The notes under the pieces were generated by a model. The model was not told the origin of the DNA. It saw nothing but the letters and a program-made list of their open reading frames with translations, and made no database searches. Shown here one piece after another: positions 48,398 to 57,562 of a DNA stretch of 64,000 bases. Source of the DNA: Paenibacillus elgii NBRC 100335 (GTDB lineage: Bacteria; Bacillota; Bacilli; Paenibacillales; NBRC-103111); the NCBI RefSeq assembly GCF_004000865.1, contig NZ_BIMB01000030.1, forward strand, positions 21,875 to 85,874, written 5' to 3'. A program made the position numbers and the translations under genes. The stretch's first letter is position 1. Each line of letters opens with the position of its first letter.

Positions 48398-49063
48398 TCA
48401 GTTCACCCACTGCACGACTTGCTCAAGCGATTGTCTTGTTTTGGGGCGGGGTTCGCTCACGCGGTAGCCGAAAGCGGCCATGCAGGAAATGCCGAAGTTG
48501 CCTTGAAGAATCCCTTCTTCACGAAGCACCTGCTCTGCCTTCGCTTTGTCGAACCCTTCGATCGGGCACGAATCGATGCCGATCTGAGCGGCTGCCGTCA
48601 TCATGTTACCCAGGGCAATATAGGTCTGCCGGGCTGCCCATTCGAACATGACGCGTTCGTTGCCGAGCAGGTCGAAATCTACTTCCAGAAACTTATGGTA
48701 GATATTGGTGAAGTGGGCGCGGATCTCTTCCGGGAACTGCTTGACGTTTGTCAGCATGTTTTGAATATAGTCGGAATCGGCGACCATATCGGCTTTTGTA
48801 CGGGAGAGGATGACGACAAAATGGCTGGCGGTCGGCAGCTGCTTGGATGCCCCCCAAGTGAACGGCAGCAGCTTTTCGCGAACTGCCGGATTCTGCACGA
48901 CGACAAATTTCCACGGCTCGAAGCCAAAGGAGCTTGGCGACAGTCGTCCGGTCTCCAGAATGAACTGGAAATCCGCGTCGCTGATCTTTTTGCTGCTGTC
49001 GAATTCCTTGCACGCATGCCTGAACTGAAACGCCTCAATAATTTGTTGTTTTCTTGCTTCCAT
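48398..49063 (-). CDS. Nitroreductase family NAD(P)H-dependent flavoprotein
   Basis: A 221-residue FMN nitroreductase. The FMN-binding start is FQFRHACKEFDSSKKISDAD, then RLSPSSFGFEPWKFVVVQNP and, at the C-terminus, FGISCMAAFGYRVSEPRPKT, as in NfsB/MhqN-like proteins. Such enzymes reduce nitroaromatics and quinones. The ATG follows GAGGCG. It stands alone; its redox role would fit the other quinone-handling genes nearby but is not proven. Confidence 0.9.
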   Translation of the reverse strand: MEARKQQIIEAFQFRHACKEFDSSKKISDADFQFILETGRLSPSSFGFEPWKFVVVQNPAVREKLLPFTWGASKQLPTASHFVVILSRTKADMVADSDYIQNMLTNVKQFPEEIRAHFTNIYHKFLEVDFDLLGNERVMFEWAARQTYIALGNMMTAAAQIGIDSCPIEGFDKAKAEQVLREEGILQGNFGISCMAAFGYRVSEPRPKTRQSLEQVVQWVN

Positions 49064-49255
49064 AAGTAACGCCTCGCTTTCGGAAAATATTGGTTCCTGT
49101 TAAGGATTATAACCCTCAACACCCGAATGCGTAAGTACGCACATTTTTGTTATATAGTTCTCATTTGTATACTGTGATGACAAAGAGGCCGCGGGAGCTG
49201 TATCCCGGACCTCTTCTTTTCATGCCCTTTTGCACGGGGCGGCGGATCGTAAGGG

Positions 49256-51601
49256 TTAAGACGCGGCGGCCTTGGCTTCCCGGGCGAACTCGACGCGCAC
49301 CTTGAAATAGTCCCCGTCGATATCGATGCGAAGCTGTCCGCCCTGCAGCTCGACGATGCTTTTCGCAATGGCGAGCCCGAGGCCCGAGCCTTCGGTATTG
49401 CGCGACGTGTCGCCCCGTTTGAACCGTTCGAAAATTTCGTCCACATCGAAGTTAAGCTCATAGGCGGCAACGTTGTTGATCGTGAAGACGACTTTGTCCG
49501 CTTCCTCGGTTAACGCGAGGTGAACCCGGGTATGCGGCATCGCGTACTTGAGCGCATTGCTGATCAGGTTCTCGAAGACGCGCCATGTCTTGCGTCCGTC
49601 CAGCGGAGCGGTTACCTTCGGGTTGTCCACCCGGACGCGGAAGGTGAGCGTGGAAGCTTCGATTTTGTCGCTGAATTCGGCCAGTGCCTGCTGCAGCAGG
49701 TCGGCGACGTTGACGTGCTCCACTGCCAATTCGACGGACCCGCTCGCCATCTTGGACGCTTCGAACAAATCGTCGATCAGCACCTTCAGCCGCTGCGTTT
49801 TCCGATCCAGCACCTCGACATAGCTCGCGACGGTCTCCGGGGGCAAGTCCTTATGCTTGAGCAAATCGACATAGTTTATGATCGAGGTGAGCGGCGTCTT
49901 CAGATCGTGGGATACGTTCGTAATCAGCTCGGACTTCAGACGCTCGCTCTTCGTCTCGCGTTCGACGGATGTCTTGATGCTCTGCCTGATGTTGTTCAGC
50001 AGGTGCGCCAGCCGGGCCAGATTGCCGCGGCCTTTCTCCACGATCGTATGGTCGAACCGGCCGGAGGCAATCGCTTCCGTCCCGGTCAGGATGCGGGAAA
50101 AAGTCAGGATTCGGCGGAACAGGTAAGGAATGACGACAAACGTATAAAAGAGAACATATCCTTCAGGGAAGGGCGTTCCGTAGTAAAAGTAAGTGAAGCT
50201 GTTGAAGTTGAAATTTTTCATAACATTGAACAGGAAGACGCCGAACAGCACGGTCATAACGAAAATCAAGATGGCCTTCGTCAGGATAAGTCGATCGACC
50301 AGTTTAGCCTGGATATAGCCCTGCAGCTTGCGGTAAACCCCTGCCTCCCACTGCTCCCGGAGCGCCTGCGGATTGCGCAGCAGCAGCACGGCATCGCCAA
50401 GCAGGAGGCCCAGACAGCCGATCAGCAGCGCCAGCAGCGTCCATTGTGCAAAATGGCTCGGACCAACAGGCAGCCGGAATAAGGCGGCGGAGCTTCCGTA
50501 GCTTAACGCAAACATGGTCAGAACATAAAAGAGCAGCAGGCGAGGCTCCAGCGGTATCCCGCGGATGACAGCCGTATAGTTCTGCTGTACAACTTCGATC
50601 CCACAACGATTTCGGCGCATATAGAAGATCAATACGGCAGTGGCCACCACGACGGCCCCCAGCAGGTATAGCTCGTAAATTAACCGCTGCCGCAGCGTAT
50701 TGAAGTAGGCGTGGTCGGCAATCATTTGACTGAAGCCACGGGGCTCCTTGGGAAATAGAAAAATACCTTCCAGCCGATACTGTTGAAAAGAACGGTTGAT
50801 CGATTGCAAAGCGCCGCCTTCCAACGTTGTTTGCGGCAAGCGGATGGCATAAAACGCGTCTTGCATATCCCCTTGACCCGGATACCCGCTCTTATTGGAA
50901 TAATTCTTGCCGGTCTCGAGGTCTCTGATATAATATTCAAAGAAGCCGCTGCGGGCCGACAAGCTGTGTTTGACGGCAGCGTATTGTTTGTTATGAAAAT
51001 CAAGATAGTTCTTGATTTCCTTCTCGATCCGCTCGTTTTTCTGCCGCTCTGCGTTCGGTAAGATGTTGGCCTCTGTGTCTTGCCGTAAGGCAATTTCTTT
51101 TCTAATACGCGCAATCTCGTTCTGCTCTTCAGCGTCCGGCGGGTTCTGCGCGTCCTGACTTTGTGCCTTGGCCTGCTCCGCTCCTGAGTCTTCCGCGGAA
51201 TTGGCGGCCTGCTCCCGCTTTTCCTTTGCTATCGCAACTACATCGCCCAACAACGTCTGAAGGTTCAGGATTTGATGCTGCACTTCTGCCTTTCTTTGCT
51301 CGACTTCGATGTTTTTCACCGTTTCAAAATGCCGGGTCCATTGCTCCATCCGGGCCTGCCCGATCTTCTCGGCATCCGTCTTATCCTCCCAATGGTTATA
51401 GACCACATGAACGTTCCGAAACAGATTGAAATGCTGCTGAAGCTGCTCGTAGAAGGCCGGAGAGCGAAAGTAATAATCCTTCTGAAGATATTCCTGATTC
51501 TTTAGCACGTCCGAGGCTGCGAGCAGCCCAAGCGCAATCAGGTAAGAGAGCAAGCCCCAAGCCAGCCAAGGGACGAGCTTACTTCTCGATTTTGTAGCCA
51601 A
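49256..51601 (-). CDS. Sensor histidine kinase with large extracytoplasmic coiled-coil domain
   Basis: A 781-residue kinase. One helix (~10-30) is followed by a ~275-residue outside region rich in Glu/Gln/Ala (coiled-coil, ~80-210), then about five more helices (~310-500), a HAMP-like linker, HisKA with phospho-His565 in NVSHDLKTPLTS, and HATPase_c (N box ENLISNALKY, G box GSGLGLAIAKS). The start overlaps the end of the response regulator gene by 23 bases, so the pair is coupled. The multi-helix sensor suggests a membrane or envelope signal. The target genes are not adjacent. Confidence 0.92.
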   Translation of the reverse strand: MATKSRSKLVPWLAWGLLSYLIALGLLAASDVLKNQEYLQKDYYFRSPAFYEQLQQHFNLFRNVHVVYNHWEDKTDAEKIGQARMEQWTRHFETVKNIEVEQRKAEVQHQILNLQTLLGDVVAIAKEKREQAANSAEDSGAEQAKAQSQDAQNPPDAEEQNEIARIRKEIALRQDTEANILPNAERQKNERIEKEIKNYLDFHNKQYAAVKHSLSARSGFFEYYIRDLETGKNYSNKSGYPGQGDMQDAFYAIRLPQTTLEGGALQSINRSFQQYRLEGIFLFPKEPRGFSQMIADHAYFNTLRQRLIYELYLLGAVVVATAVLIFYMRRNRCGIEVVQQNYTAVIRGIPLEPRLLLFYVLTMFALSYGSSAALFRLPVGPSHFAQWTLLALLIGCLGLLLGDAVLLLRNPQALREQWEAGVYRKLQGYIQAKLVDRLILTKAILIFVMTVLFGVFLFNVMKNFNFNSFTYFYYGTPFPEGYVLFYTFVVIPYLFRRILTFSRILTGTEAIASGRFDHTIVEKGRGNLARLAHLLNNIRQSIKTSVERETKSERLKSELITNVSHDLKTPLTSIINYVDLLKHKDLPPETVASYVEVLDRKTQRLKVLIDDLFEASKMASGSVELAVEHVNVADLLQQALAEFSDKIEASTLTFRVRVDNPKVTAPLDGRKTWRVFENLISNALKYAMPHTRVHLALTEEADKVVFTINNVAAYELNFDVDEIFERFKRGDTSRNTEGSGLGLAIAKSIVELQGGQLRIDIDGDYFKVRVEFAREAKAAAS

Positions 51602-52271
51602 TGCCCCACACCACCTTCAAATATTTGGGCTCCCGCGGATTGATTTCGATTTTCTCGCGGATTCGACGCACGTGTACCGCTACCGTATTCTCGCCGTTGA
51701 AATACGGCTCTTTCCATACCTTTTCATAAATCTCCTCTATCGAAAACACACGCCCCCGATGCTCCATCAAGAGCTCAAGGATTCTATATTCGGTCGCCGT
51801 CAGCCGAACCTCCTCCTGGTCCACGAAGACGGTTTTGCTGCGTTTGTTCAGCACGAGGCCCCGGACTTCGAGCTCGTCCTCGGTTGCTTTGTAATGGCCC
51901 AGCAGCGTGTAGCGTCGAAGCTGGGATTTCACCCGGGCGGTCAGCTCCAGTGGATTGAAGGGCTTGCACAAATAATCGTCCGCGCCGACGGTCAGCCCCA
52001 GGATTTTGTCCGTATCCTCGGATTTGGCGGACAGCATGAGAATCGGTATATTGCAGCTTTCGCGAATTTTGAACGTCGTCTGGATGCCGTCCAAGCCGGG
52101 CATCATAACGTCCAGAATAATCAGATGGATATCTTCCTTCTCCAGAATGTCCAAAGCCTCCAAGCCGTGGCTCGCTTTGAACACGTTCATATTCTCGTTC
52201 TTCAAATAGATTTCGATGGCGTCCCGAATCTCCGGTTCATCGTCGGCCACCAGCACATTGTACTTCTGCAT
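51579..52271 (-). CDS. OmpR/PhoB-family response regulator
   Basis: A 230-residue response regulator with a receiver domain (acidic D10-D11, phospho-acceptor D54 in LDVMMPGLDG, Thr/Ser-Lys in LSAKSED) and a C-terminal winged helix (about 130-228: RSKTVFVDQEEVRLTATEYR; VHVRRIREKIEINP). It is similar in layout to VanR/PhoP-type regulators. The ATG at 52271 is seven bases from AAGGAG; an adjacent ATG at 52274 is possible. It is the partner of the overlapping kinase gene. Confidence 0.92.
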   Translation of the reverse strand: MQKYNVLVADDEPEIRDAIEIYLKNENMNVFKASHGLEALDILEKEDIHLIILDVMMPGLDGIQTTFKIRESCNIPILMLSAKSEDTDKILGLTVGADDYLCKPFNPLELTARVKSQLRRYTLLGHYKATEDELEVRGLVLNKRSKTVFVDQEEVRLTATEYRILELLMEHRGRVFSIEEIYEKVWKEPYFNGENTVAVHVRRIREKIEINPREPKYLKVVWGIGYKIEK

Positions 52272-52477
52272 CATCTTACTCCTTGAATGCTGCATTCGAA
52301 TTTACGGCTGCTTGCAAGCGCATATGTCTATATTAAAGGAGACTTTTGTCAAAAAAGCTACCCGATTTCTTACAAATTTCTTACGAAGCAGGGGAACCGG
52401 TTCATTCAAAGTGATTCGTGTATGGAGAAATATGGAAGGTTGAGGTAAAATGATAGAAGGACAAAACGGGAGCACTC

Positions 52478-52515
52478 TTGACCTTCGCCTCAATTAAATT
52501 TATACTAAGTCTAAA
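52478..52515 (+). promoter_or_regulatory. perR promoter with PerR-type box
   Basis: TTGACC (52478-52483) and TATACT (52501-52506) with a 17-base spacer. TTTATACTAAGTCTAAA (52499-52515) overlaps the -10 and matches the PerR consensus TTAnAATnATTnTAA at 10 of 12 fixed positions. Its right half is identical to the box before the catalase gene. Confidence 0.7.
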
Positions 52516-52536
52516 TACTACTAAGGGGTGAGCCTG

Positions 52537-52929
52537 ATGAGCAGATTGAATTTAACCACGCAGCGCAAAGCGATTCTGGATCTTGTCCAAAGCTGCGAGG
52601 ATCATCCGACGGCCGCCGAGATTATGGAACGGCTGCGTATGAACGGACACCAATTTGCTTATGGCACGGTATACAACTCGCTTCGGTACTTGACGGATGC
52701 GGGGTTGATTCGGGAACTCAAGCTGGGGGAGACCGCCAGCCGTTACGACGGAAGAACGGAAGACCATTACCATATCGTGTGTAAGAAGTGCGGACGGGTC
52801 GATGAAGTGCTGTCCGCGCCGCCCGCCGATTGGATTCGGGAGGTTGCGGCGAAAACGAACTACGACGTGCATCACAGTCAAGTCGTCTTCGAGGGGGTAT
52901 GCTATTCATGCAAACATCCGAACGCGTAA
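52537..52929 (+). CDS. perR: Fur-family regulator, PerR type
   Basis: A 130-residue Fur-family repressor. Residues of the PerR regulatory metal site are all recognisable: His in DHPTAAEIM, Asp in SRYDGRT, His-x-His in DHYHIVC, and Asp in GRVDEV. The structural zinc cysteines are CKKC and CYSC. Having Asp rather than Glu in the last position, and the nearby catalase, support peroxide sensing. The ATG at 52537 is chosen, with AAGGGGTGA ahead; GTG at 52528 lies inside it. It overlaps the next gene by 22 bases. Confidence 0.88.
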   Translation: MSRLNLTTQRKAILDLVQSCEDHPTAAEIMERLRMNGHQFAYGTVYNSLRYLTDAGLIRELKLGETASRYDGRTEDHYHIVCKKCGRVDEVLSAPPADWIREVAAKTNYDVHHSQVVFEGVCYSCKHPNA

Positions 52930-53744
52930 TGCAGCCGCTCATGCGGATGGGTTATTCGCAAGCTGAGGGCACCGGAATGGCCGACACGGAGCGCCTTGCC
53001 GGAAGCCCGGCGGCTCCTATGGCTCCAAGCGCAGGAGAAACGGCTAGCACGCGGCCTTTCCTGTGCGCCGAAACGAAGCGCGTGGCCGTCATCAGTCCGT
53101 TCCCCGGGGCGCTGCATCCGCTGATCAACGGACTGGCAGGCGAGTGCTACGACGTTCTCGTGTTTCACCGATTCGAGGCCCAGGTCATGAATGCGTTGGC
53201 CGTCGATCTGTTCGTATTCGACGTGACAACAGCGGAATGGGAAGGCGTGGCCGGCATCCGGGAGGCGCTCGCTTCCGATCCGAAGAAGCAGGCCCGTTCG
53301 GTGCTGCTGGTCGGCGAGCGGGAGATGGAGGATAGCAGCTTCGCCGGACTCGGGGAGCTGCAGCCGTGGCCGACGGGTCTGCAAGAGGCGATGTACCGGA
53401 TCGAGCGCAAGCTCAGCGGTCTCGCCGATGCGGAAGAAGGGAGTAGCGTCGGCACCTTCAAGGATCTGCAGATCGACACCAAGAAGATGACCGTTCTGCG
53501 CGGCGGCAGCCGTATCGAATGCACGAAGACGGAATACGAGATTTTGCTGATGCTGCTCGAAGCGCAAGGGGCCGTGATGTCGCGCGACGAGATCATGGAC
53601 CGCATCTGGGGCAGCTCGTTTGTCGGCGGCAGCAACGTCGTCGACGTTCATGTGAAAAGCTTGCGTAAAAAGCTGGGCGACAATCCCGCCGCACCGCAGT
53701 ACATCGCAACGGTGCGCGGGGTCGGATACAGGCTGGCCGACTAA
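52908..53744 (+). CDS. Orphan winged-helix regulator with pseudo-receiver domain
   Basis: A 278-residue protein. The C-terminal ~95 residues are an OmpR/PhoB-type DNA-binding domain (DLQIDTKKMTVLRGGSRIEC, then TKTEYEILLMLLEAQG and VVDVHVKSLRKKLGDNP). The middle (about 50-175) looks like a receiver fold (KRVAVISPFPGAL; AVDLFVFDVTTAEWEG; ARSVLLVGERE) but lacks the N-terminal acidic pair, so phosphorylation is doubtful. The start is taken as ATG 52908, within the perR-like gene. Lying between that gene and catalase with tight coupling, it is probably part of the peroxide response. Confidence 0.8.
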   Translation: MQTSERVMQPLMRMGYSQAEGTGMADTERLAGSPAAPMAPSAGETASTRPFLCAETKRVAVISPFPGALHPLINGLAGECYDVLVFHRFEAQVMNALAVDLFVFDVTTAEWEGVAGIREALASDPKKQARSVLLVGEREMEDSSFAGLGELQPWPTGLQEAMYRIERKLSGLADAEEGSSVGTFKDLQIDTKKMTVLRGGSRIECTKTEYEILLMLLEAQGAVMSRDEIMDRIWGSSFVGGSNVVDVHVKSLRKKLGDNPAAPQYIATVRGVGYRLAD

Positions 53745-53819
53745 ACCGTCGGCCGCCCGCTTCATCCGATCTTCATGAAAAACTCACGGAATGCTCATGA
53801 TTCGGTCGTGCAGCGATGG

Positions 53820-53852
53820 TACAATGATCTCATAATTTAGATCAAGTCTAAA
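53820..53852 (+). promoter_or_regulatory. katA promoter -10 and PerR-type box
   Basis: TACAAT (53820-53825) is a probable -10 with a weak -35. TTTAGATCAAGTCTAAA (53836-53852), a near-perfect palindrome, sits over the predicted start of transcription and matches the PerR consensus at 9 of 12 fixed positions. Confidence 0.65.
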
Positions 53853-53877
53853 TATAAATGAAAGGTGAGATCAAGAT

Positions 53878-55335
53878 ATGAACCATCGTTTGACGACCAA
53901 TCAAGGCGCTCCCGTGGGAGATAACCAAAATTCGCGTACGGCCGGCCGCCGCGGACCGGCACTGCTGGAGGATTACCATCTGCTGGAGAAGCTGGCCCAC
54001 TTCGACCGGGAGCGCATCCCGGAGCGGGTCGTGCATGCGCGCGGCGCTGGAGCGCACGGGGTATTCCGCGTCGAGCGGAGCATGAAGCCTTATACGAAGG
54101 CGCATTTTCTGCAAGAAGTGGGGCAGGAGACGCCCGTATTCGTTCGGTTCTCGACTGTGATCCACGGCACCGGCTCGCCGGAGACGGCCCGCGATCCGCG
54201 CGGATTCGCCGTGAAGCTGTACACAGAAGAAGGCAATTATGACATCGTCGGCAACCACTTGCCGGTATTTTTTATCCGCGACGCGCTGAAATTCCCGGAT
54301 ATGGTACATTCGCTCAAGCCCGCACCGGACACCAATATTCAGGACCCGGCAAGGTACTGGGACTTCATGACGCTGTCGCCGGAATCGACGCATATGCTGA
54401 CCTGGGTGTTTTCGGATCACGGTACTCCCGCCAATTACCGGCAAATGGACGGCTTCGGCGTACACGCGTTCAAGTGGGTGAATGCGGAAGGCAAAGTCAC
54501 GTACGTTAAATATCATTGGAAGTCGCTGCAAGGCGTCGTGAATTTGTCCGCCGATGAGGTCCGGGAGGTGCAGGGCAGGGACTTCAACCATGCGACCAGG
54601 GATTTGTTCGACCAGATCCGGGACGGGAACTTCCCGCAGTGGGAGCTGCATGTGCAGCTGATGCGGCCGGAGGACTTGGATCGGTGGGGCTTCGACCCGC
54701 TCGACGCGACGAAAGTATGGCCCGAGGATGCGTATCCGCTGCACCGGATCGGCACGATGACGCTGAAGCGGAACCCGGACAACTTCTTCGCCGAGGTCGA
54801 GCAGTCCGCTTTCTCGCCGAGCGCCTTGGTGCCGGGGATCGAGCCTTCCGAGGATAAGCTGCTGCAGGGCCGTCTGTTCTCCTACCCTGACACGCAGCGC
54901 TACCGGCTCGGCGCGAACTATCTGCAGATTCCAATCAACTGCCCGTATGCGCCGGTCCGCAACCATCAGCGGGACGGAGCGATGAACGTGAAGCAGGATA
55001 CGTCCACGGTCAACTACGAGCCGAATAGCGCTTCCGGCAGTCCGCAGGAAGACCCGGCCTATGTGGAAAGTGAAGCGCCGCTGACGGGTCCTGTGGTCCG
55101 GCAAAAAATCGAGAAAACCGACGATTTCACGCAGGCAGGCGAGCGGTACCGCAGCTACACGAAGCAGGAGCAGGACAACCTGATCCGTAATCTGATCAAC
55201 GATCTGAAGCAGACCGGGCAGGACATTCAACTGCGCGCCATCTGCAACTTTTTCCGGGCGGATGCGGAGTACGGGATGCGTCTCGCGCAAGGGCTCGGTA
55301 TCGATATCCATAGCTTCCTACCACGCTCAAACTAG
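53878..55335 (+). CDS. katA: Catalase, small-subunit haem type
   Basis: A 485-residue monofunctional haem catalase, full length for the clade 3 small-subunit group. Catalytic His53 lies in RERIPERVVHARGAGAHG, the Asn in VGNHLPVFFIRD, and the proximal haem Tyr in RLFSYPDTQRYRLG (~337). It removes hydrogen peroxide in the cytoplasm. AAAGGTGAG precedes the ATG. A PerR-type box in its promoter matches the one before the perR-like gene 1.3 kb upstream. Confidence 0.96.
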   Translation: MNHRLTTNQGAPVGDNQNSRTAGRRGPALLEDYHLLEKLAHFDRERIPERVVHARGAGAHGVFRVERSMKPYTKAHFLQEVGQETPVFVRFSTVIHGTGSPETARDPRGFAVKLYTEEGNYDIVGNHLPVFFIRDALKFPDMVHSLKPAPDTNIQDPARYWDFMTLSPESTHMLTWVFSDHGTPANYRQMDGFGVHAFKWVNAEGKVTYVKYHWKSLQGVVNLSADEVREVQGRDFNHATRDLFDQIRDGNFPQWELHVQLMRPEDLDRWGFDPLDATKVWPEDAYPLHRIGTMTLKRNPDNFFAEVEQSAFSPSALVPGIEPSEDKLLQGRLFSYPDTQRYRLGANYLQIPINCPYAPVRNHQRDGAMNVKQDTSTVNYEPNSASGSPQEDPAYVESEAPLTGPVVRQKIEKTDDFTQAGERYRSYTKQEQDNLIRNLINDLKQTGQDIQLRAICNFFRADAEYGMRLAQGLGIDIHSFLPRSN

Positions 55336-55422
55336 AAACAGGAAGACCGCTCTCGTGAAGCTGCTGCGGGAGCGGTTGTTCCGGGGAAACGCCGTGTTCT
55401 AAGACAAGAATATCGTCTCATG

Positions 55423-55450
55423 AAAAGTCACGTTAATCGTGGCTTTTTTG
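55423..55450. terminator. Bidirectional terminator
   Basis: AAAAGTCACG pairs with CGTGGCTTTT around TTAAT, with A and T runs, between convergent katA and GntR genes. Confidence 0.8.
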
Positions 55451-55458
55451 TTTTGGGG

Positions 55459-56175
55459 TTAGATATAAAATTTTATTTTATCGCCGACGATGTATTGGTC
55501 TCCGTAATGGATGACTTTCATGTCGGGGGAGTATACCGGTCCCTGAATCATCAAGAGAGGATATCCTTTTTTTACCTTCAAATGTTTGGATTGGAACGCA
55601 TCGGCAAACACAATCTGGATCGATCTCCGAGTCCTGTTCAGAACAACGTGAAATTGATCCCGCAGCGTCGCATAGAGCGATTTGTTCGTCAGGTCTTCGT
55701 CCAGCAGCGACATATATTGGGGAGGAAGATACGTGAAGTCCAGCATGACGGGCACGTTATCGGCCATCATGACGCGCTTGATGGAAACGATTTCGGAATG
55801 GACGGGAACACCCATTGCCGTTGCAAGCGACGGGCTGGCTTCGATTCGTTTTTGCTCGATGACCTCCGAGGAAGCGGCTAGTCCGTTCATCTTGCATATT
55901 TCCGAAAACCCCAGGATGGGCCCGAGCTCTCTTTCGATTTTGTTAGAACTGATAAAGGTCCCCTTACCTTGCTTCCGGGTGAGCAGCCCCTCCTCAATAA
56001 GCTCGTTAATCGCCGATCGAACCGTCCGGCGGCTGATCGAGTACATCTCGCACAATTCAAATTCCGTAGGCAGCTTCTGTCCAGGCTTGAGCTTACCGCT
56101 GGCCAGTTCGTCCTTAATAATCTGCTTCAACTGAATATACATCGGCACAACATTGTCTTGGTCCAGTCTGCTCAT
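55459..56175 (-). CDS. frlR: GntR/HutC family repressor, probable FrlR
   Basis: A 238-residue GntR regulator. The N-terminal winged helix spans ~8-75 (PGQKLPTEFELCEMYSISRR), and a UTRA effector domain spans ~95-235 (VMLDFTYLPPQYM; VNRTRRSIQIVFAD in part). It lies divergently 248 bp from the fructosamine operon, just as FrlR does in B. subtilis, where it represses frl genes and senses a phosphorylated sugar-amine. AAGGTGG precedes the ATG. The inducer here is inferred from homology and context. Confidence 0.85.
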   Translation of the reverse strand: MSRLDQDNVVPMYIQLKQIIKDELASGKLKPGQKLPTEFELCEMYSISRRTVRSAINELIEEGLLTRKQGKGTFISSNKIERELGPILGFSEICKMNGLAASSEVIEQKRIEASPSLATAMGVPVHSEIVSIKRVMMADNVPVMLDFTYLPPQYMSLLDEDLTNKSLYATLRDQFHVVLNRTRRSIQIVFADAFQSKHLKVKKGYPLLMIQGPVYSPDMKVIHYGDQYIVGDKIKFYI

Positions 56176-56316
56176 ATTTCCACCTTCTCGAATCTAATCT
56201 CCGTAACGGAGCACCAGGGATATATTAGAACTTACCCACATTATAAACCATTACGCGGGAAGAGTATAACGACATCGCTGCACAATCGTCTCCGGGGATA
56301 TTTTTTTATTTTGCTG

Positions 56317-56391
56317 TTGAATTTGTACAAGATCTATAGTAACATAACGTACATCACGTTACAATACGATACATTATGAGATGTAACGTGA
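56317..56391 (+). promoter_or_regulatory. frl operon promoter and inverted-repeat operator
   Basis: TTGAAT (56317-56322) and TAACAT (56340-56345) with a 17-base spacer. A perfect 10-bp inverted repeat TCACGTTACA (56354-56363) / TGTAACGTGA (56382-56391) starts at the predicted transcription start. It is the likely GntR-type repressor site. Confidence 0.55.
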
Positions 56392-56423
56392 CGAATATAA
56401 GCAAACAGGAGGCTACAATTTCT

Positions 56424-57401
56424 ATGAATCAAGAGCATGCACAACAACTGAAAGCGGCGATCGAGGCAGTAAAATCACGTGAAATCGGCAACATTTACTT
56501 TGTTGCATGCGGCGGCTCGATGGCGACTCTCACCCCGGCGCAGTACATTCTTGACAGAGAAATCGATATTCCTTCGGCTGTTTACTCATCCAACGAATTT
56601 ATTCTTCGATCTCCGAAAGCGCTTAACGACAAATCCGTCGTGATCTCCTGCTCTCATTCCGGCAATACGCCTGAAACCGTCGAAGCGACGGAATTTGCCC
56701 GTTCCAAAGGCGCGTTGACAATTAGCCTTTCCCATCTTGTCGACTCGCCGCTCTGGAACGCGGCCGAATACAGACTGCATTACGACTGGGGAACAGAGGC
56801 GCGTGCGGAAGAAAACAATTACGGCATTTTATACCGATTGATCTTCGGCATTCTCAATACGCTCTATCCGAACGAAAAGTATGCCCGCGCCGTGGCCTCC
56901 GTCGAGACAAGCCTTCACGACGTGTTCGAACGAAACAAAGCCAATACACTGGAAGCGGCTAAAGCTTTCGGAAGCGATTACAAGCGGGAGCCGATCATTT
57001 ACACGATGGCGAGCGGCATCAATTACTCGCTGGCTTACTCGTTCGCCATTTGTCTTCTTCAAGAGATGCAGTGGATTCATTCCAGCGCGATTCATGCCGG
57101 CGAATACTTCCACGGGCCGTTCGAAGTTACCGATTACGACGTACCTTTCATTATCATCAAAGGAATCGGCGAGACGCGTCTGATGGACGACCGCGCACAT
57201 GATTTCTGCCAGAAATTCTCCGACAAAATCGTACTTATCGATGCGGAAACGTTCGATATGGAAGGCATCTCGGCCGAAGTGCGCAATTATTTCGCCAATC
57301 TGGTCGCCGGCGTTGTGCTCAGACAGTACGCTCAGTATTTGTCGGAATTTAGAGGACACCCGCTTTCCGTCCGCCGTTACATGTGGAAAATGGACTATTA
57401 A
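56424..57401 (+). CDS. frlB: Fructosamine-6-phosphate deglycase (SIS domain), FrlB-like
   Basis: A 325-residue SIS-fold enzyme closely resembling B. subtilis FrlB. Shared segments include VACGGSMAT, SCSHSGNTPETVEATEFARS, YTMASGINYSLAYSFAICLL, MQWIHSSAIHAGEYFHGPFE and the end HPLSVRRYMWKMDY. It splits fructosamine 6-phosphates to glucose 6-phosphate and the amine or amino acid. The ATG follows AGGAGG at long spacing (11), and no better start is apparent. It is the first gene of the operon. Confidence 0.92.
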   Translation: MNQEHAQQLKAAIEAVKSREIGNIYFVACGGSMATLTPAQYILDREIDIPSAVYSSNEFILRSPKALNDKSVVISCSHSGNTPETVEATEFARSKGALTISLSHLVDSPLWNAAEYRLHYDWGTEARAEENNYGILYRLIFGILNTLYPNEKYARAVASVETSLHDVFERNKANTLEAAKAFGSDYKREPIIYTMASGINYSLAYSFAICLLQEMQWIHSSAIHAGEYFHGPFEVTDYDVPFIIIKGIGETRLMDDRAHDFCQKFSDKIVLIDAETFDMEGISAEVRNYFANLVAGVVLRQYAQYLSEFRGHPLSVRRYMWKMDY

Positions 57402-57439
57402 TATTTGCCGCTTGAATCAAAAGATAGGCTGTCGTATGT

Positions 57440-57485
57440 TTTGGTTATGGCGTTTCCCGGTTCGGGAACTACCGCCATAACCAAA
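57440..57485 (+). other. Intra-operon stem-loop between frlB and frlO
   Basis: Outer stem TTTGGTTATGGCG/CGCCATAACCAAA (13 bp, perfect) and inner stem TTCCCG/CGGGAA around GTT. No T-run follows, so it is not a classical terminator. It is probably an mRNA processing or stability element. Confidence 0.75.
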
Positions 57486-57562
57486 GCGGCGGCAAAGAAG
57501 CGGCAGGCGGGGATTGACGTATCCAAACGGAGTCTATCTTTAGCGGAGGTGTGAAATCATCT

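Noticed and set aside
53848..55311. Minus-strand open frame (487 codons) opposite katA
   Set aside because: It lies almost wholly antisense to an unambiguous catalase; its translation shows no known domain.
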